The notes: a model not told the origin generated them from the letters alone. A stretch of DNA of 46,395 nucleotides from Gracilaria domingensis (GCA_022539475.1 VCMS01000100.1:1-46395), one strand, 5' to 3'; shown: positions 20,758-31,186, numbered from the stretch's first letter. Translations and numbers: made by a program.

Positions 20758-20958
20758 CTAGTTTAGCGAAAGAGAGGCGAACATGAGGCAAAGATCCGGA
20801 ATGTCGTCATTCTCGGAGCGAAACACGATAGATGGTACAAGCTCCGCTATTAATTCCTCGCTTCCCTGTTCACTCGATCCACCTGTTTTGGCCTGCTTGG
20901 CCTCCATATTGGCTTCATTAGTCAGTTCGGTTTCTTCGTAAGAACGTTTCTTCGCCAT
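20758..20958 (-). CDS. Small nuclear-type protein or 5' exon, 66 aa
   Basis: The ORF begins MAKKRSYEETELTNEAN and is charged, like the N terminus of recombinase C. A TATA box (TTTATAAAG, 21,014-21,022) lies ~56 bp upstream of the ATG, the same layout as gene C. The C-like fragment 20,555-20,672 lies downstream on the same strand, so this may be the 5' end of that broken gene. No domain is seen. Confidence 0.4.
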   Translation of the reverse strand: MAKKRSYEETELTNEANMEAKQAKTGGSSEQGSEELIAELVPSIVFRSENDDIPDLCLMFASLSLN

Positions 20959-21300
20959 GATCTTCGTAGCACTACTTGCGTTCGCCCGACGCCGATCTGC
21001 ATCCCGGTTCCTTCTTTATAAAGTGGTGTAATGGCCCCTTTCGGACCCCCAGCACAAATTCCGTACAATACAGTCCTAAGAGAGTCAGTCATAACCTTTC
21101 CAGAGAGCAAGGTTGTACAAAAGTATACAGGATGGGAAGCAACCGATACGCTTTTGTATGAAAGAGTAACAACCCCGCAACGCCAATGGGAGATAGGCAC
21201 GCCGCACGTGCCAACCGTCGTGACGTCACCATTACGCACCTTTCTATACGTATCGTCTATCGGGCGACGTGAAGACAGGGTAAGGAATACGCATCTACGC

Positions 21301-21310
21301 TATATATAAG
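21301..21310 (+). promoter_or_regulatory. TATA box upstream of the coiled-coil gene
   Basis: TATATATAAG is followed ~50 bp later by a CT-rich tract (21,360-21,385) that may mark transcription start. A small hairpin (GGGCTTTAGCCC) lies between. The leader to the ATG is long (~390-450 bp). Confidence 0.5.
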
Positions 21311-21491
21311 TGCTTCTGAGGGCTTTAGCCCTGAAGGCCTTGACGAAGATCATTCTGTAGTCTCTCTCTTTCCCCCTACTTCTCCGAAGTGAACGCGCCC
21401 GCAGCTCGCCCAATCTCCACGCGCCGTGCGCGCAGCAGCTCCCACGAGTCGTCGCCGTCATCAGGGAAACATGTTTTGCTCCTTCGGCACT

Positions 21492-21543
21492 GCGCCATGG
21501 TGACGGGGAATAAACTCGTCTAGTGCCGACGTCACCATGGCGC
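21492..21543. repeat. 14-bp inverted repeat in the leader, with a third copy
   Basis: GCGCCATGGTGACG (21,492-21,505) is perfectly inverted at 21,530-21,543. The sequence GTCACCATGGCGCGCG recurs at about 21,670, just before the coding ORF. Confidence 0.6.
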
Positions 21544-21748
21544 GCGGGGTGCCCGCTCCGTCATGGAACTGTAAGAACCGTAAATCTCATCAGCTAATCA
21601 TATTCGAAGATTTTCCATAGCTTGACGATGTCATGGTTCCGTGGTTGCATGACGAGGGGTGAATGCATAGTCACCATGGCGCGCGTGCCGAATGGCAAAA
21701 AACTTGTTCCTGATGATCGTCCGCGCGAGAGCGCGTCCGTCTCCCGCA

Positions 21749-23638
21749 ATGCCGTTGCTCGCGTGTTTCTCATCCGCACTACCGTTTCGTCCCGCTTCAA
21801 CAACATCAACCGCCAAATGCACGCGAAAAGCTACCCGCATCGTCCGCGCGTGCGCGGAGCGTACCACCGATGCATCGTCGCCTCCTTCCACCAAGTTGAT
21901 CACTTCAGAACAGCAGCCGCTCATCAGAAAGAGCGATACGCCCGCCATTTTCAACGGTCCGGAGGCCGTGTTGGCTGTCTTGTTGGCGGCGGCTGCTTTA
22001 TTGGCTGATTTTGTGCAAAATGTGGCGAGATTGTCGGCCGCGGGCATACAGACGCTTGACTTGAGTGCGGCGGAGAGTGGCGTGGCTGATTTGAGGGAGG
22101 CTTTGAAGATTAGTAGGGAGGTTTTGGATGAGACTGAGAAGCGATTCAATGCCGTTTCTGAGCAACGTGCTGATGTGCAGAATGCGTTGGTGGATGCTGA
22201 TTGGTTGCAAGAGAAGATGAATAGCGCCAATCTTTATGCTCAGAGCGCGCAAGAACAACTGCAACGAGTGCAGAACGCTTTGAACAACGTGCAACAGAAG
22301 CGATTGCATGTTGCACAGGAGAAGGAGCGCGTCGATGAGGAGCGACAACGCGTGGAAACTCAGATCGCTGAGAAGCGATTATTGGTGGACAAACTCTCCG
22401 AGCAGATCGAGAGCGCCAAGAAAAAAGAGAAAGAGATCATGAAACAGGTCAAATATCAACAACAGCTGTTGAATAAACAGTTGGAACAGACCAGAAAGCA
22501 GCTGTCTGAGAATGTTGGGGATGCTGAGAAGAAAGAGCTTGAAGAGAAAGGTGGTGATTCTTCACGCTCGGAGATGAGTTTACAAGAGATTAGACGAAAT
22601 TTGCGCGCGGAGAAGCTGGCGTTGTCGGCTGAGATTCGAGAGGCTCGCGTTGCTACTGAGGCTTTGTCGGAAGAGGTTGATAAGTTGCAGTTGTTGAAGA
22701 GTGAGATGAAGGCGAAACGGGATGGTATGCGCGCTAGGTTGAAGAAAGCTCAGACTACTGTTAATCGCGAAGAGAAGGAAATTCAACGGCGTGAAGATGC
22801 TATCGGTGAGATCTTGGATTCTGTTGATAGTGATGACGAGGAAAATGTGGTGACGGAGGGCACTGCTGCCATTGAAAATACAGGCACGGTCAAGAAGCGT
22901 GTAAGGAAAGGCAGGAAGAAGGAAGTGGTTGAGAAGGATGTTTCCGCAGTCGAGGAGACTGAGGCGACCGCAAAGAAAAAGAAGGGGAGAAGGAGCGTTG
23001 CGAAGGATGAAGTAGTCGAAGAGACGCAGAGCGCAATGACAGAAGTAGGCGTGGACATGGGGGAGGATAGTTTAAAGAGCGAGGACGATAGCGTCAAAGC
23101 GGCGTCTACAAGGACCACGAAAGAAGTAGGCGTGGACACGGGTGAGGATAGTTCAAAGAGCGAAGACGACAGCGTCAAAGCGGCGTCTACAAGCACCACG
23201 AAAGAAGTAGGCGTGGACACGGGTGAGGATAGTTCAATGAGGGAGGACGACAGCGTCAAAGCGGCTTCTACAATCACCACGAAAGAAGTGAAGAAGCGAA
23301 CGCGAACAAGAAAGCGAGCTGACTCCGGTGAAAGCAGTAGCCCAAGCGCTGCCACCAGGACAAGGAAGAGTAAAGCTACGAGCAAAAAAAGCTCGGAGAT
23401 GAACGAGGACGAGCCGCTGACGGCCAAGGAGGCGATGGACGTTCGAAAGGCAATGCTGGATCTAGTGGGCGACGCCACGGATGTGGCCGATTTGCCAGAC
23501 GGCGGCGAGGGCGTTACGCCGGGGATTGTGGTGGATAAGAAGGAAAGCGCGCAGTTCGTTCATGACGAAATAAATTATGTTCAATTTCAGAACGTTTTGT
23601 TGGTTCCACAAAATAGGGGCAGACTTTCACTTTTTTGA
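21749..23638 (+). CDS. Coiled-coil protein with transit-peptide-like leader
   Basis: From the ATG at 21,749 the ORF encodes 629 aa; an in-frame ATG at 21,692 adds 19. The start at 21,749 gives MPLLACFSSALPFRPAST, a Ser/Arg/Ala-rich leader with an early Phe, like red-algal plastid transit peptides. One hydrophobic helix follows (AVLAVLLAAAALLADF), then ~250 residues of heptad-rich coiled coil (QEKERVDEERQRVETQIAEK and on). The C-terminal third is charged and disordered: Lys/Arg-rich blocks and three tandem 27-aa acidic repeats (EVGVDTGEDSSKSEDDSVKA). The likely role is a membrane-anchored structural or tethering protein, perhaps in the plastid; no enzyme motif is seen. The last residues (VPQNRGRLSLF) look unlike the rest and may be read-through into repeat sequence. 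It runs toward the satellite block. Confidence 0.65.
   Translation: MPLLACFSSALPFRPASTTSTAKCTRKATRIVRACAERTTDASSPPSTKLITSEQQPLIRKSDTPAIFNGPEAVLAVLLAAAALLADFVQNVARLSAAGIQTLDLSAAESGVADLREALKISREVLDETEKRFNAVSEQRADVQNALVDADWLQEKMNSANLYAQSAQEQLQRVQNALNNVQQKRLHVAQEKERVDEERQRVETQIAEKRLLVDKLSEQIESAKKKEKEIMKQVKYQQQLLNKQLEQTRKQLSENVGDAEKKELEEKGGDSSRSEMSLQEIRRNLRAEKLALSAEIREARVATEALSEEVDKLQLLKSEMKAKRDGMRARLKKAQTTVNREEKEIQRREDAIGEILDSVDSDDEENVVTEGTAAIENTGTVKKRVRKGRKKEVVEKDVSAVEETEATAKKKKGRRSVAKDEVVEETQSAMTEVGVDMGEDSLKSEDDSVKAASTRTTKEVGVDTGEDSSKSEDDSVKAASTSTTKEVGVDTGEDSSMREDDSVKAASTITTKEVKKRTRTRKRADSGESSSPSAATRTRKSKATSKKSSEMNEDEPLTAKEAMDVRKAMLDLVGDATDVADLPDGGEGVTPGIVVDKKESAQFVHDEINYVQFQNVLLVPQNRGRLSLF
23042..23284 (+). 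repeat. Three in-frame 81-bp coding repeats
   Basis: Unit starts at 23,042, 23,123 and 23,204 (GAAGTAGGCGTGGACA). The 81-bp period equals 27 codons. Units 2 and 3 are the most alike, so the amplification is recent. Confidence 0.85.
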
Positions 23639-23794
23639 TATTTTTTCCGCAGCATCAAAATCAGGCATGAAAATACAGTTTATTATCGCATCGAAATTTA
23701 CTTACCTTTCCCAAAAGTAGAAAGAAACACGTAAACAAAAAACCGTCAAAACTACCTGTACGATTACTATTAAAAGACTTTTTATACTAGAAAT

Positions 23795-26700
23795 TGTAAC
23801 TTACAACCGTACCCAGAACTGTGTCTTAGAAAGTATTTATGAAGCTGAAAACGCTTTAGAAATCCCCATTGTGTACGTGTAAAACTCCGTCCGTAGCAAG
23901 CTACATGACAATAGAACTAGCAAACTAAGATTCATGTCTTTATGTTACTGATTTCGTCGTTTAAACAGTACTCAGGGCTTTGTTATACATAAATTTTAGA
24001 GAGCTGTACCGCTTTAAAAACCTCCATTTTTTACTTGTCAAAGTCCATGTATAACACCAAACACGGCATTTAAGCCACCTGAACAACATACAGATCATTA
24101 CATTTCTGAATTTGTTCTCAAAACCGTACTCATTGGTGTGTCTTAGACAAATACCACAAAGCTGTAATAATTTAAAAACTCCCATTTTGCAGAGTTCAAC
24201 GTCCGCATGTAGCACTTGAAAAAACATTAAAGCAAGCTGACGAAGATTCAAGTCATTATGTGATTGCCTTCGTCTCTAAAACGGTACTCACAGCTGTATG
24301 TTAAGTACATTTTTGGGAGCTGTATCGCTGTGAAAACCCCCATTTTGTAGGTGTCATACTCCGTTTGTTCTAGTGCAACGCGATTGCGGGACTCATTCGC
24401 TGATGCGATTCATAATATGCACGGCGATGCCGGGAGGTGGTGGCACACAGTATAAGTATCTAGTGGGATCAGCCCATTCTTGGGTATACTTAATATTAGA
24501 ATTAGTGCTTTGATGTGCACGGCCTAGCCGGTGAGTCTCACACGTGTGGGAGGTTTGCACCCATTCATTGGGGTATTTGAAGTAGATATTTGTAGCATAT
24601 CTGCTGTACCACACGGACAGTGGACCAACCTACTGCAGTACTTGATAGGTTGAGCTGCACCCAGTGCTGGGGAAGTAAACAGAACAACCCAGTGTTCGGC
24701 TCTGATGTTTCACCCTTGGTGACCGATATCCTCCTCCCGGATAGTCGACACCTTGTGCAGGGTTCATCAACCGCCTCGCGGCATCATTAACACCACTACC
24801 GCTTTCGCGTGTTTACTTTGTGTGTGTTTTCTTTATTTCTGTCCCTGTTACACAGGTAGCACTACTTGGTGTACCGGTGCATACCGTTCGTGGCTCGACA
24901 CACTCGCGTGGGCTATTACCGCTCTCGCGTGTCATCGCCACCCTCGTAGGTACCGCGTGCTACGTACGTGACGCTATTGCCGACTTGCGTCGTGTGTTCT
25001 CTACCGCTAGACGCTTCTTCTTCGCCGCTTCGCTCCCTCCATTACTTGAGAAGGGTCGATCCCAGTCTTACACCCGGCATTGCCGTGTCGTACGTGTGGG
25101 AGCGCTCTACTGCTGTGCTCGCCTCTTGAGAGAGGGTCTGCACCGCCTTTGCGTGTCATATTACATCTATAGCAAGAGCATTTGAGCTGTCTGACAAAGA
25201 TTCAAGTCGTTATGTTACTGTTTTCGTCCTTTAATCCGTACTCAGAGGTTTTTCTTAGATAAGGTTCAAAGAGCTGTACCGCTTTTATAATCCCCCTTTT
25301 GTAATGGTCAAAGTCCGTCTATAGCAAGTCAGAGAACATAAGAGCAAGCTGACTAGATCCACCTCATTATGTTACTGACTTTGTCCTTAAAACCGTACTC
25401 ATAGCTGTGTTATGGATAGACTTTAGGGAGCTGTATCGCTTTGAAAACCCCCATTGTATAACTTTCAGCATCCGCTTCTAGCAGGTTACAAAAAGTAGAG
25501 CAAGCTAACGACGATTCAAGCGATTTTGTTACTGACTTCCTCCCTAAATCCGAGCTACAAGTTGAGGTGAGAATCGATTCAGATTATTAAATTTGAAGTC
25601 AAAACGTTTTTGTTTTCGGGTAAACGTGCCGTTTGTGGTAAAGAAGGGTCTTTGCAACGCTAGAGAAGCGCGCAGAAAGACCAAACGTCTTCACTTTGGT
25701 TTTTGGGCATAACTATGTGCTTCTGTTTTTAAGTGTGCCTCTTTTGTATTCAGGGTTTCGTACTTCGAGCTGTGTCTTTAGTATATTTGCATAAGCGGTA
25801 CTGCTGTGAAACCCCCATTTCGTAGGGGTCAGAATCCGACTATAGCAAGTTACATGAAAGTAAAGCTGGCTGACTAAGATTCAAGTCATTATGTTACTGA
25901 TTTCCTCCTTAAAACCGTACTCAGAGGTGTGTCTTAGATAGATTTTAGGGATCTGTACTGCTTTGAAATCTCCTATTGTGTAGGTATCAAATTCCGCCTA
26001 GAGCATGTTAGTGGACATTAGGGCTAGCTGACGAACATTCAATACATTATGTTACTGACTTCAACCTTAAAACCGTACTCAAACTTGTGTCTTCGATAGA
26101 TTTTAAGGAGCTGTACCGCTTTGAAAACCCCCATTGTGTAGGTGGCAAGTCCATTTATAGCACGTTGCAGGACATTAGAGCCAGCTAACGAATATCGAAG
26201 TCATTATGTTTCTGACTTCATCCTTAAAACCGTACTCACAGCTGTGTCTTAAATAGATTTCAAAGAGCTGTAGCGCTTTGAAAACCCGCCATTTGTAAGG
26301 TTCGAAGTCCGTCTATAGCAAGTTATAGAAGAGTAGAGCTGGCTAACCAAGATCCAAGTCATTCGGTTACTGAATTAATCTTTAAAATCGTACTCAAAGC
26401 TGGTTCTTATATAGCTTTTAGGGAGCTGTACCGCTTTTTAAACCCCATTTGGTAAGTGTCAAAGTCCATCTATAGCAACAGAGAGGCCATTGGAGCTAGC
26501 TGACGAGGATTCAAGTCATTATGTTGCTGACTTCGTCCTTAAAACCGTACGCAGAGCTGTGTCCTAGAGGTATTTTAGGGAGCTTTTCTGCTTTGAAAAC
26601 CCCCATTTTGTAGCTGTCAAAGTCCATCTATAGCAAGTTTGAGAACAATAGAGCTTGCAAACGAAGATTCAAGTCATTATGTCACTATCTTTGTCCGTAG

Positions 26701-26815
26701 AACCGAACTCAGGGCTGCGTCTTAGATAGATTTTGAGGAGCTGTAAGGCTTTGAAAATCCCCATTATGTAGGTATCAAAGTCCGTCTATAGCAAGTTGCA
26801 GGATCGATCTTAGTT
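23795..26815. repeat. ~158-bp tandem satellite block
   Basis: A unit containing AAAACCGTACTCA, then 'gctgtgtcttagatagattttagggagctgtaccgctttgaaaaccccca' in pieces, then 'gtccgtctatagcaagtt' and 'gattcaagtcattatgttactga', recurs throughout. The AAAACCGTACTCA-type anchor occurs near 24,117, 24,277, 25,388, 25,912, 26,067, 26,224, 26,380, 26,540 and 26,697, giving a spacing of 155-160 bp. The block is interrupted at 24,371-25,170 (LTR-like repeat) and about 25,556-25,755 (unrelated AT-rich DNA). No gene is present. Confidence 0.85.
24371..25170 (+). mobile_element. Dispersed LTR-like repeat, copy 2, inserted in the satellite
   Basis: Same orientation and order as 3697-4525. Satellite sequence is split cleanly around it: '...catactccgtttgttc' before and 'atctatagcaagagca...' after, both parts of one satellite unit. 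A TATA-like GTATAAG lies ~80 bp from its left end. It is ~0.8 kb with no ORF of note, so a solo LTR or non-autonomous element. Confidence 0.65.
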
Positions 26816-27996
26816 TGGATTGATTATTTTAAGCGGTGATGGCTCTTTATATTTTGACAGATCGCTCTGCGTGTGGTGGCTTAGTACCTGTGACGTTGAT
26901 TTAAGACCGCCCTCGTTGGTGACAACGGTTGCAAAGTGTGTCTACGTCGCTCTCGCTGACTTCAGTGGCCGTAACAAATGAAACAGATATTTGCACTGAT
27001 GATCAATAGAAGACTTAACATTAAAGCATACCATCTAGAGAGAGATCAAAATGGTTATCAGCAGATCATTGAATCTCCTGATCAAGAAGCCGCACTGCTG
27101 TTGACTATAGAAAGATTGACAAAAGTGATGGTTTGAACACCGTAATAGTCGTTGAGCACTTTTGAAAAGCAAGCAGATAATCTGACAATGTATTCCAGAC
27201 CGTTGTGCGATCTATGGCTACTGTGTAATCGTTTATGAATATTTTGACTAACGACATTGACAATGTCTTGGTCAGCCAGTCATGTCTACTTGAATTTATA
27301 CTCAAGTCAGCCAGTCAGATGTACGGGCCTGGTGTTTCCTTTTGCAGATGGGTACAGAGAAAAATCCATCGCAAAACTTGTCACTGACGGATTGGCACGC
27401 AGACGCGGCGTAGTGGAGGCTCGATGGACGTCATGGAGGCCCAAATGCATGCCTCTGAATCCGATCATAAGCGTGTTACACGAATTGGCAGCAAACCAAC
27501 ATGACTGGCAAACACGTGCTTTTGGCATTTCATGAGGGTTATGATATGGTGCAGGCTTCGTCTGTGTTCTGCAAAGTGGAATATAGTCTGTTCGCTTTGG
27601 AAACTAAGCTAGTTTTGGGGCTATTTGGGGCGCGCGAGGGGGTAGCAGAGGCTGGCACTCAAAAAATTAAGAAATTTTGGAATATTAAATTCCATCTCGC
27701 GCAGTTTAGTTCTTGGGTTCCCTAGTTTTTGTAGAGGTTCTACTTCGCCGCATGGTCCCATTCACTCTTTTCCGCGACCCTCTCTCAAAACTGCACTCGT
27801 GCTAGTTTGCGTTTCCATTTTCTCCCATGTTGCAATGCCAATCGCAACTCATCCCACCTCAATCATCCCATCACTTCTTCCCAGTCCACACCACCCCCGC
27901 TATTTACCCATTTCTCGCCCATCACGCGTTCATTTTGTAGAAGTCAGGTGCACAACTCTCCCCCTTCTCGTATACCTGCCTCGCCCGAAAACGGCT
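26816..27996. other. Gene-free region
   Basis: No supportable gene. A 92-aa plus-strand ORF (27,257-27,535) has no recognisable domain and overlaps a minus-strand ORF of similar size. Confidence 0.35.
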
Positions 27997-28926
27997 TCAA
28001 ATCCCTCCCATCCTTCTCTCCTCCTGTCCCCTCAGAATCCCCTTCGCAGTCCGCGCTACCTCCGCCGCACTCCTAAACCCAGTCACCACCGGAGCTCCCA
28101 CTCCCTCCCGCGGCACCTCCTCCACCACCTTCTTCATCTCCTTACGCCTCTTCTTCAGACGGCTCTTCCCATCCCCAACCCCACCACCCTTTGTCTTCGG
28201 TGTCACAGGAGACCCCTTCTGCACCGCCACCCTTCCCACACTTCCCTTCTCCGTCTTTCCCTCCACACCTCCTTTCACCCTCTCCTCTTCCACCAATCTT
28301 TGCCTCTTGCACAGCTCCTTCACCTCCTTCTCCAGCACGTCCAACCTCTCGTTCAGAACCCTATTCTCCTCCCGCAACTCTCCAACCTCCCTTCCCGCAC
28401 ACTCCACTATCCCATACACATGATTTCTCATCTCCACTCCCAATACCGACAATGAATTCCGCAGGCTCGAAATCGCCTCAACCGAAACACCACTACCACC
28501 CCCACTCAGCACCACACCGCCCATTTCCGTTACAATCTCCACAATTCCATCGTCCAGTTGCTCCTTCATCACCAACCCCAACATCCCCACCCTCGCCTTC
28601 ATCTCCCCCACAAACCGCATCTCCCTGTCACCCTCTCCGCCCCCACTCTCTATCTGGTCTCCAACCTCTAACTGACTCAGATGCACCGCACCCCTTCTCT
28701 CCATTGCGACCCCCTCCACCTCCAATTCTACCCCCTTCTCCACCTCATCACCATCCCCTCTCCTCGCCTCACACTTCTTTCCTTCATCGGCCACTTCCTT
28801 CTTCTGCGACATCCGACCAGCCGCCGTAATCACGTCCTCTTCCCGCTTTGGTGACGGCGTCTGCGGTACCTCCTTCCCCTCCAACAGCACCCACAGCTCC
28901 TCATCCTTCACGTATCCGTTCGACAT
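27997..28926 (-). CDS. Coiled-coil protein of unknown function, 309 aa
   Basis: The ORF starts at MSNGYVKDEELW (ATG at 28,926); an upstream in-frame ATG at 29,022 exists but adds an unlikely leader. The N-terminal ~120 residues are Glu/Lys/Gly-rich. A helical region (MKEQLDDGIVEIVTEMGG) and a leucine-heptad coiled coil (VGELREENRVLNERLDVLEK) follow near residues 190-220, then a basic Lys/Arg tail. It could be a nucleic-acid-binding ORF1-like protein of a transposon or a host gene. A TTAAATA box lies ~185 bp upstream on the minus strand. The opposite strand gives long proline-rich ORFs that are shadows of it. Confidence 0.5.
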   Translation of the reverse strand: MSNGYVKDEELWVLLEGKEVPQTPSPKREEDVITAAGRMSQKKEVADEGKKCEARRGDGDEVEKGVELEVEGVAMERRGAVHLSQLEVGDQIESGGGEGDREMRFVGEMKARVGMLGLVMKEQLDDGIVEIVTEMGGVVLSGGGSGVSVEAISSLRNSLSVLGVEMRNHVYGIVECAGREVGELREENRVLNERLDVLEKEVKELCKRQRLVEEERVKGGVEGKTEKGSVGRVAVQKGSPVTPKTKGGGVGDGKSRLKKRRKEMKKVVEEVPREGVGAPVVTGFRSAAEVARTAKGILRGQEERRMGGI

Positions 28927-29160
28927 CTTCAGAAAAAGAAGTAGTAGTTGGATCGAAGTTTCCGCTGCGATACAGTGCAATCGAGCTAAACTGTGCTGTC
29001 CACCCCCACTGTCCAACCACACGGGCTATATCCAGCACCATGATTGTCCCTGTTTCCCTCATCCCATTTCCCGCCAAAACATCTACTGTACACCTCCGCA
29101 CCTTCCACTATTTAAGCGCCATCTCTCTGTCCCCTCTTCACATAGTCCCCACCCACCTCG

Positions 29161-29241
29161 CCTCGACCGGCGATATTTTTCTCTTCCACCATAACCCCAC
29201 TCGATGGTTATAGCAAAACAGGAAGATATTGCCAGTGGAGG
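29161..29241. repeat. Imperfect hairpin 1 of 3
   Basis: The 5' arm begins CCTCGACCGGCGATATTT and the 3' arm ends GATATTGCCAGTGGAGG; the loop is near CCCACTCGAT. About 81 nt in total, with scattered mismatches. Confidence 0.65.
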
Positions 29242-29287
29242 CAAGCTAGGGACTAGTGATTGTACTTAGAGTTGCTCACCCTCTGTC

Positions 29288-29361
29288 TCGACTGGGGGCA
29301 TGTTCTTCTTCCGTCACATCCTTTGTGGGTTGTGACAAAAAAAGAATATGTCACCACTCGA
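29288..29361. repeat. Imperfect hairpin 2 of 3
   Basis: The 5' arm runs TCGACTGGGGGCATGTTCTT and ends GTCACATCC; the 3' arm runs GGTTGTGAC to GTCACCACTCGA. About 74 nt; homologous in sequence to hairpin 3. Confidence 0.65.
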
Positions 29362-29414
29362 CACCGGATGGGTAACAATGGTAGCACGTAGAGTAGTTCA
29401 TCCTCCCTCTCAGC

Positions 29415-29492
29415 GTCCACTGGGGATATATTTATGTTCTCTCACATCCTTTCCCGGTTGTGATACAAGAGAAATACATCTCCAATGGAGAC
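29415..29492. repeat. Imperfect hairpin 3 of 3
   Basis: The 5' arm runs GTCCACTGGGGATATATT to CTCACATCC; the 3' arm runs GGTTGTGAT to ATCTCCAATGGAGAC. About 78 nt. The linkers between units also match (GTAGCACGTAGAGTAGTTCA type), so the three hairpins are a tandem array of ~130-bp units. Confidence 0.65.
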
Positions 29493-29559
29493 GGAAAATA
29501 TAGTCGTGATAACACGTAAAGGTAACAATGTAATAAACAATAAATTTATGCTACTATCT

Positions 29560-29880
29560 CTAACCAACCTTTCGAAAACCAGCTATGACATGAGCTGGGT
29601 TACTCGAGCCAAAGATGGGAGATCCTGCAACTGAAATGTTTGCACCGGCCTTCACTACTGCTTTCACAGTACTCAGTCCAATACCCCCATCCACCTGTAT
29701 CCCTATTCTTGGGTACAACTCCCTTGCATGTCGCACCTTGTCAAGAACACCCTCCATAAACGCCTGTCCTCCAAACCCTGGCTCCACCGTCATCAACAAT
29801 AACATGTCTACAACTCCTTCCTTCATAAGTGCTTCTACGACCTTTATAGACGTATTCGGGCGCAATCCAACTCCATTCTT
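29560..29880 (-). pseudogene. rpe: Ribulose-phosphate 3-epimerase, C-terminal part only
   Basis: The encoded ~106 aa match the second half of ribulose-5-phosphate 3-epimerase, the TIM-barrel enzyme that interconverts ribulose-5-P and xylulose-5-P in the Calvin and pentose-phosphate cycles. Family motifs are clear: LRPNTS, the MTVEPGFGGQAF strand-loop, QVDGGIG (catalytic Asp and phosphate-binding Gly) and GANISVAGSPIFG (phosphate loop). The N-terminal half, with the metal-binding His and first catalytic Asp, is missing: a TAA precedes the codons KNGVG, and no matching upstream exon is visible on the minus strand up to 30,250. It is either a truncated pseudogene or the last exon of a split gene (an AG acceptor-like 'taaaag' sits at the boundary). 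Confidence 0.75.
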
Positions 29881-30277
29881 TTAATTATGGCAATCCGAGT
29901 GAAGCTATAAAACCCGTTCACCTCATTTATGAAGCCAAAATGGCTCCTTTCATCCTGTATTCAAGCTCCCCGTAACTCGTACTTTACAATTACTTTACAA
30001 CTCAGGTTCGAAATCAGTTTCATTCATTGCACACTTTCTACTCTTCCACCTACCTTTCATAAAACATCATCACACTTTGTGGCTTGTCGTCTCATACAAG
30101 CCCTATCATTCATTCAGTACAATCACATATCATACATTTCGCTCACTTTCACAAAGTGAACCATGTTCCCGTTCTGCGCTTCCCAACCGTTTGTACTTAC
30201 GTATCACTCTTTACCCCAGCAGTTCTCCGCCCCATCTTCCCTTTTTATCGTCACACAAAAACAATCGAACACTTGCA

Positions 30278-31186
30278 ATGAACTCCCAGTCTGACATGCC
30301 TCCGACTCCGCCTCCGAGTCCCAGATACTCTGACGTCCCTCAGGCCTCATTTCCCGCCCGAAGGACTCGGGCCGTTATTGTTGGAAGGGGGCGTATAGGT
30401 ACCATGCTGGCGAACGAAGAAGATACGGTCATTTCCGCACACGAATTCTGCAGCATGGCTGCTACCTCTCATCTTTCTGATGTACCGTTACTAGTTTGTG
30501 GAAGAACGAACACCCTGGAGACCGTAATTCAGGCTTGCCCTTATTCGCTCAGAGAGAATCTCGTTTTCTTCCAGAATGGAGACATCATACCATTGCTTTC
30601 GAAGCTCGGTGTGGACAAATGTTCAAAAGTTGTCCTATACGTTGGTGTCCCCTCAAGAAACGCAGCTCCGCAGGATGGTGTCACTCCTCAAAGTCCGGAT
30701 GGTCTCACTGTCGCAACAGGAAAGTGGGCCTCCAACGTTGCAGACAGGTTTAGGTCTATGGGTCTCACTTGCGGGGTTGTCGACGAAGACACATTTCTCG
30801 TAAGCTATTATGAGAAGCTCGTGTGGCTATCAGCGTTCAACATCGTCGGGGCCTCAAGAGGTCTCATTCCTATGGACGTAGTCGCTACGGAGTGCAGTAC
30901 GGTTGTGCTCACAATAATGAAAGAGCTGTTGAAGATAGTTTCGCTTAAGACAGGTACTACTTTCAACCTGGAAGAGACCGTTGGGCGACTTCTTGCATAT
31001 GGGAAAACTCTCGTTGGCTTCCCTACTTCTTTCTCCGACTTTCAGTTTAGGAACGCGTACTTCTACGACTTTTCCCGCCAAGAAAGAAACATTGTAGGCG
31101 GTGACCCCGCTCCTTTTCATACAAACTACGTCAACGTTGTTAAGGAAAAGTTATCCCCCTCCCCATTCCCCCAGCTTTCAGGTTAG
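30278..31186 (+). CDS. Ketopantoate-reductase-like NADPH dehydrogenase
   Basis: 302 aa from the ATG at 30,278, after a ~30-residue Pro/Ser-rich leader. A Rossmann nucleotide-binding motif (AVIVGRGRIGTML, residues 32-44) opens the domain. The middle has VFFQNGD (residues 97-102), the place of the conserved Asn loop of PanE/ApbA enzymes. The C-terminal domain begins with the family's helix (YYEKLVWLSAFNIVGA): the conserved Lys (K180) and the later Asn (N188) are present, but Leu184 replaces another usually conserved Asn. PanE reduces ketopantoate to pantoate in pantothenate/CoA synthesis; this copy is divergent, so its substrate may differ. The ORF is open and apparently complete. Confidence 0.7.
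   Translation: MNSQSDMPPTPPPSPRYSDVPQASFPARRTRAVIVGRGRIGTMLANEEDTVISAHEFCSMAATSHLSDVPLLVCGRTNTLETVIQACPYSLRENLVFFQNGDIIPLLSKLGVDKCSKVVLYVGVPSRNAAPQDGVTPQSPDGLTVATGKWASNVADRFRSMGLTCGVVDEDTFLVSYYEKLVWLSAFNIVGASRGLIPMDVVATECSTVVLTIMKELLKIVSLKTGTTFNLEETVGRLLAYGKTLVGFPTSFSDFQFRNAYFYDFSRQERNIVGGDPAPFHTNYVNVVKEKLSPSPFPQLSG

Noticed and set aside
27799..28829. Long proline/serine-rich plus-strand ORFs
   Set aside because: They are the complement of the Glu/Lys/Val-rich coiled-coil ORF on the minus strand, which has better residue composition and a heptad pattern.
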